Assembly: GCA_030706145.1 (NCBI GenBank)
Contig: JAUZPB010000015.1
Span: 1-61,068 of the forward strand
Reading direction: 5' to 3'
Source: Bacteroidota bacterium
GTDB lineage: Bacteria > Bacteroidota > Ignavibacteria > Ignavibacteriales > SURF-24
Length of the DNA stretch: 61,068 nt
Part shown: positions 60,959-61,068 of the stretch, piece after piece
Position numbering within the stretch: position 1 is the stretch's first letter
Layout of the letters: every line of letters starts with the position of its first letter
Translations under genes and position numbers: made by a program
Notes under the pieces: generated by a model
Seen by the model: only the letters and a program-made list of their open reading frames with translations
Database searches by the model: none
Told to the model about the DNA's origin: nothing

Positions 60959-61068
60959 GTAAGAAAATATTCTTTCTTTTTATAAATTAAAGCTTTTAGA
61001 AAGAGCACTAATAGCTCTGTTTTGGAGAGATGAAAGAACAGTGGAATAGAATTGATCTGGTCAAATAA

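Overview
The window is AT-rich chromosomal DNA (about 35% GC by eye) that looks like a member of the Ignavibacteria or a relative in the Bacteroidota/Chlorobi group. The signs are a complete moxR-DUF58-batABCDE operon, an orphan type IX secretion (T9SS) C-terminal sorting domain, Bacteroidota-type lipoprotein and repeat families (DUF4837, DUF4097, DUF1573, DUF2723, two-component-propeller/PEGA proteins), several TAnnTTTG -7 boxes and frequent TTG starts. No rRNA, CRISPR array or intact transposase was seen.

Layout. 1-5.6 kb: leuS (minus strand), then a 3-hydroxyisobutyrate-dehydrogenase-family reductase, a DUF302 protein and an RlmI-like rRNA methyltransferase. 5.7-14.3 kb: the Bat operon, closed by a strong bidirectional terminator. 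14.4-15.8 kb: a minus-strand DUF2461 gene and an outer-membrane-barrel gene. 16-25 kb: a dense housekeeping run (CYTH protein, greA, ribD, ribE, tilS, hpt, ftsH, a dolichol-kinase-like protein, a DUF4837 lipoprotein) with several overlapping genes. 24.9-29.8 kb: glnE and a DUF2723 membrane protein on the minus strand. 29.9-40.2 kb: DUF4097 protein, secA, glnB (P-II), a large TPR lipoprotein, a GT51 transglycosylase, an AlbA_2 protein and pfkA.

40.4-42.4 kb is a small decayed island inserted at the 3' end of a tRNA-Asp gene. The intact tRNA is followed by a broken tyrosine-recombinase gene, one intact NAD(P)-binding protein and an alcohol-dehydrogenase fragment. It ends in a displaced, damaged copy of the tRNA 3' half. 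Beyond it are nagA, a PEGA/propeller lipoprotein, the orphan sorting domain, and a higher-GC CheB-CheR-PAS plus histidine-kinase pair that may be acquired. These are followed by a rhodanese-MauE-DUF1573 redox cassette.

52.1-59 kb carries the most unusual locus: a four-gene minus-strand block encoding a radical SAM enzyme (AmmeMemoRadiSam family), a Memo-AMMECR1 fusion, a spermidine-synthase-like integral membrane protein and a GH123-type glycosidase. The radical SAM protein has a twin-arginine signal and the fusion has a lipoprotein signal, so the normally cytoplasmic AmmeMemoRadiSam triad appears to be exported or membrane-anchored here. A GH20-type lipoprotein lies divergently. Together with nagA, the two glycosidases suggest amino-sugar (GlcNAc/GalNAc) scavenging. 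The window ends with an alcohol-dehydrogenase remnant and a 48-residue membrane peptide gene.
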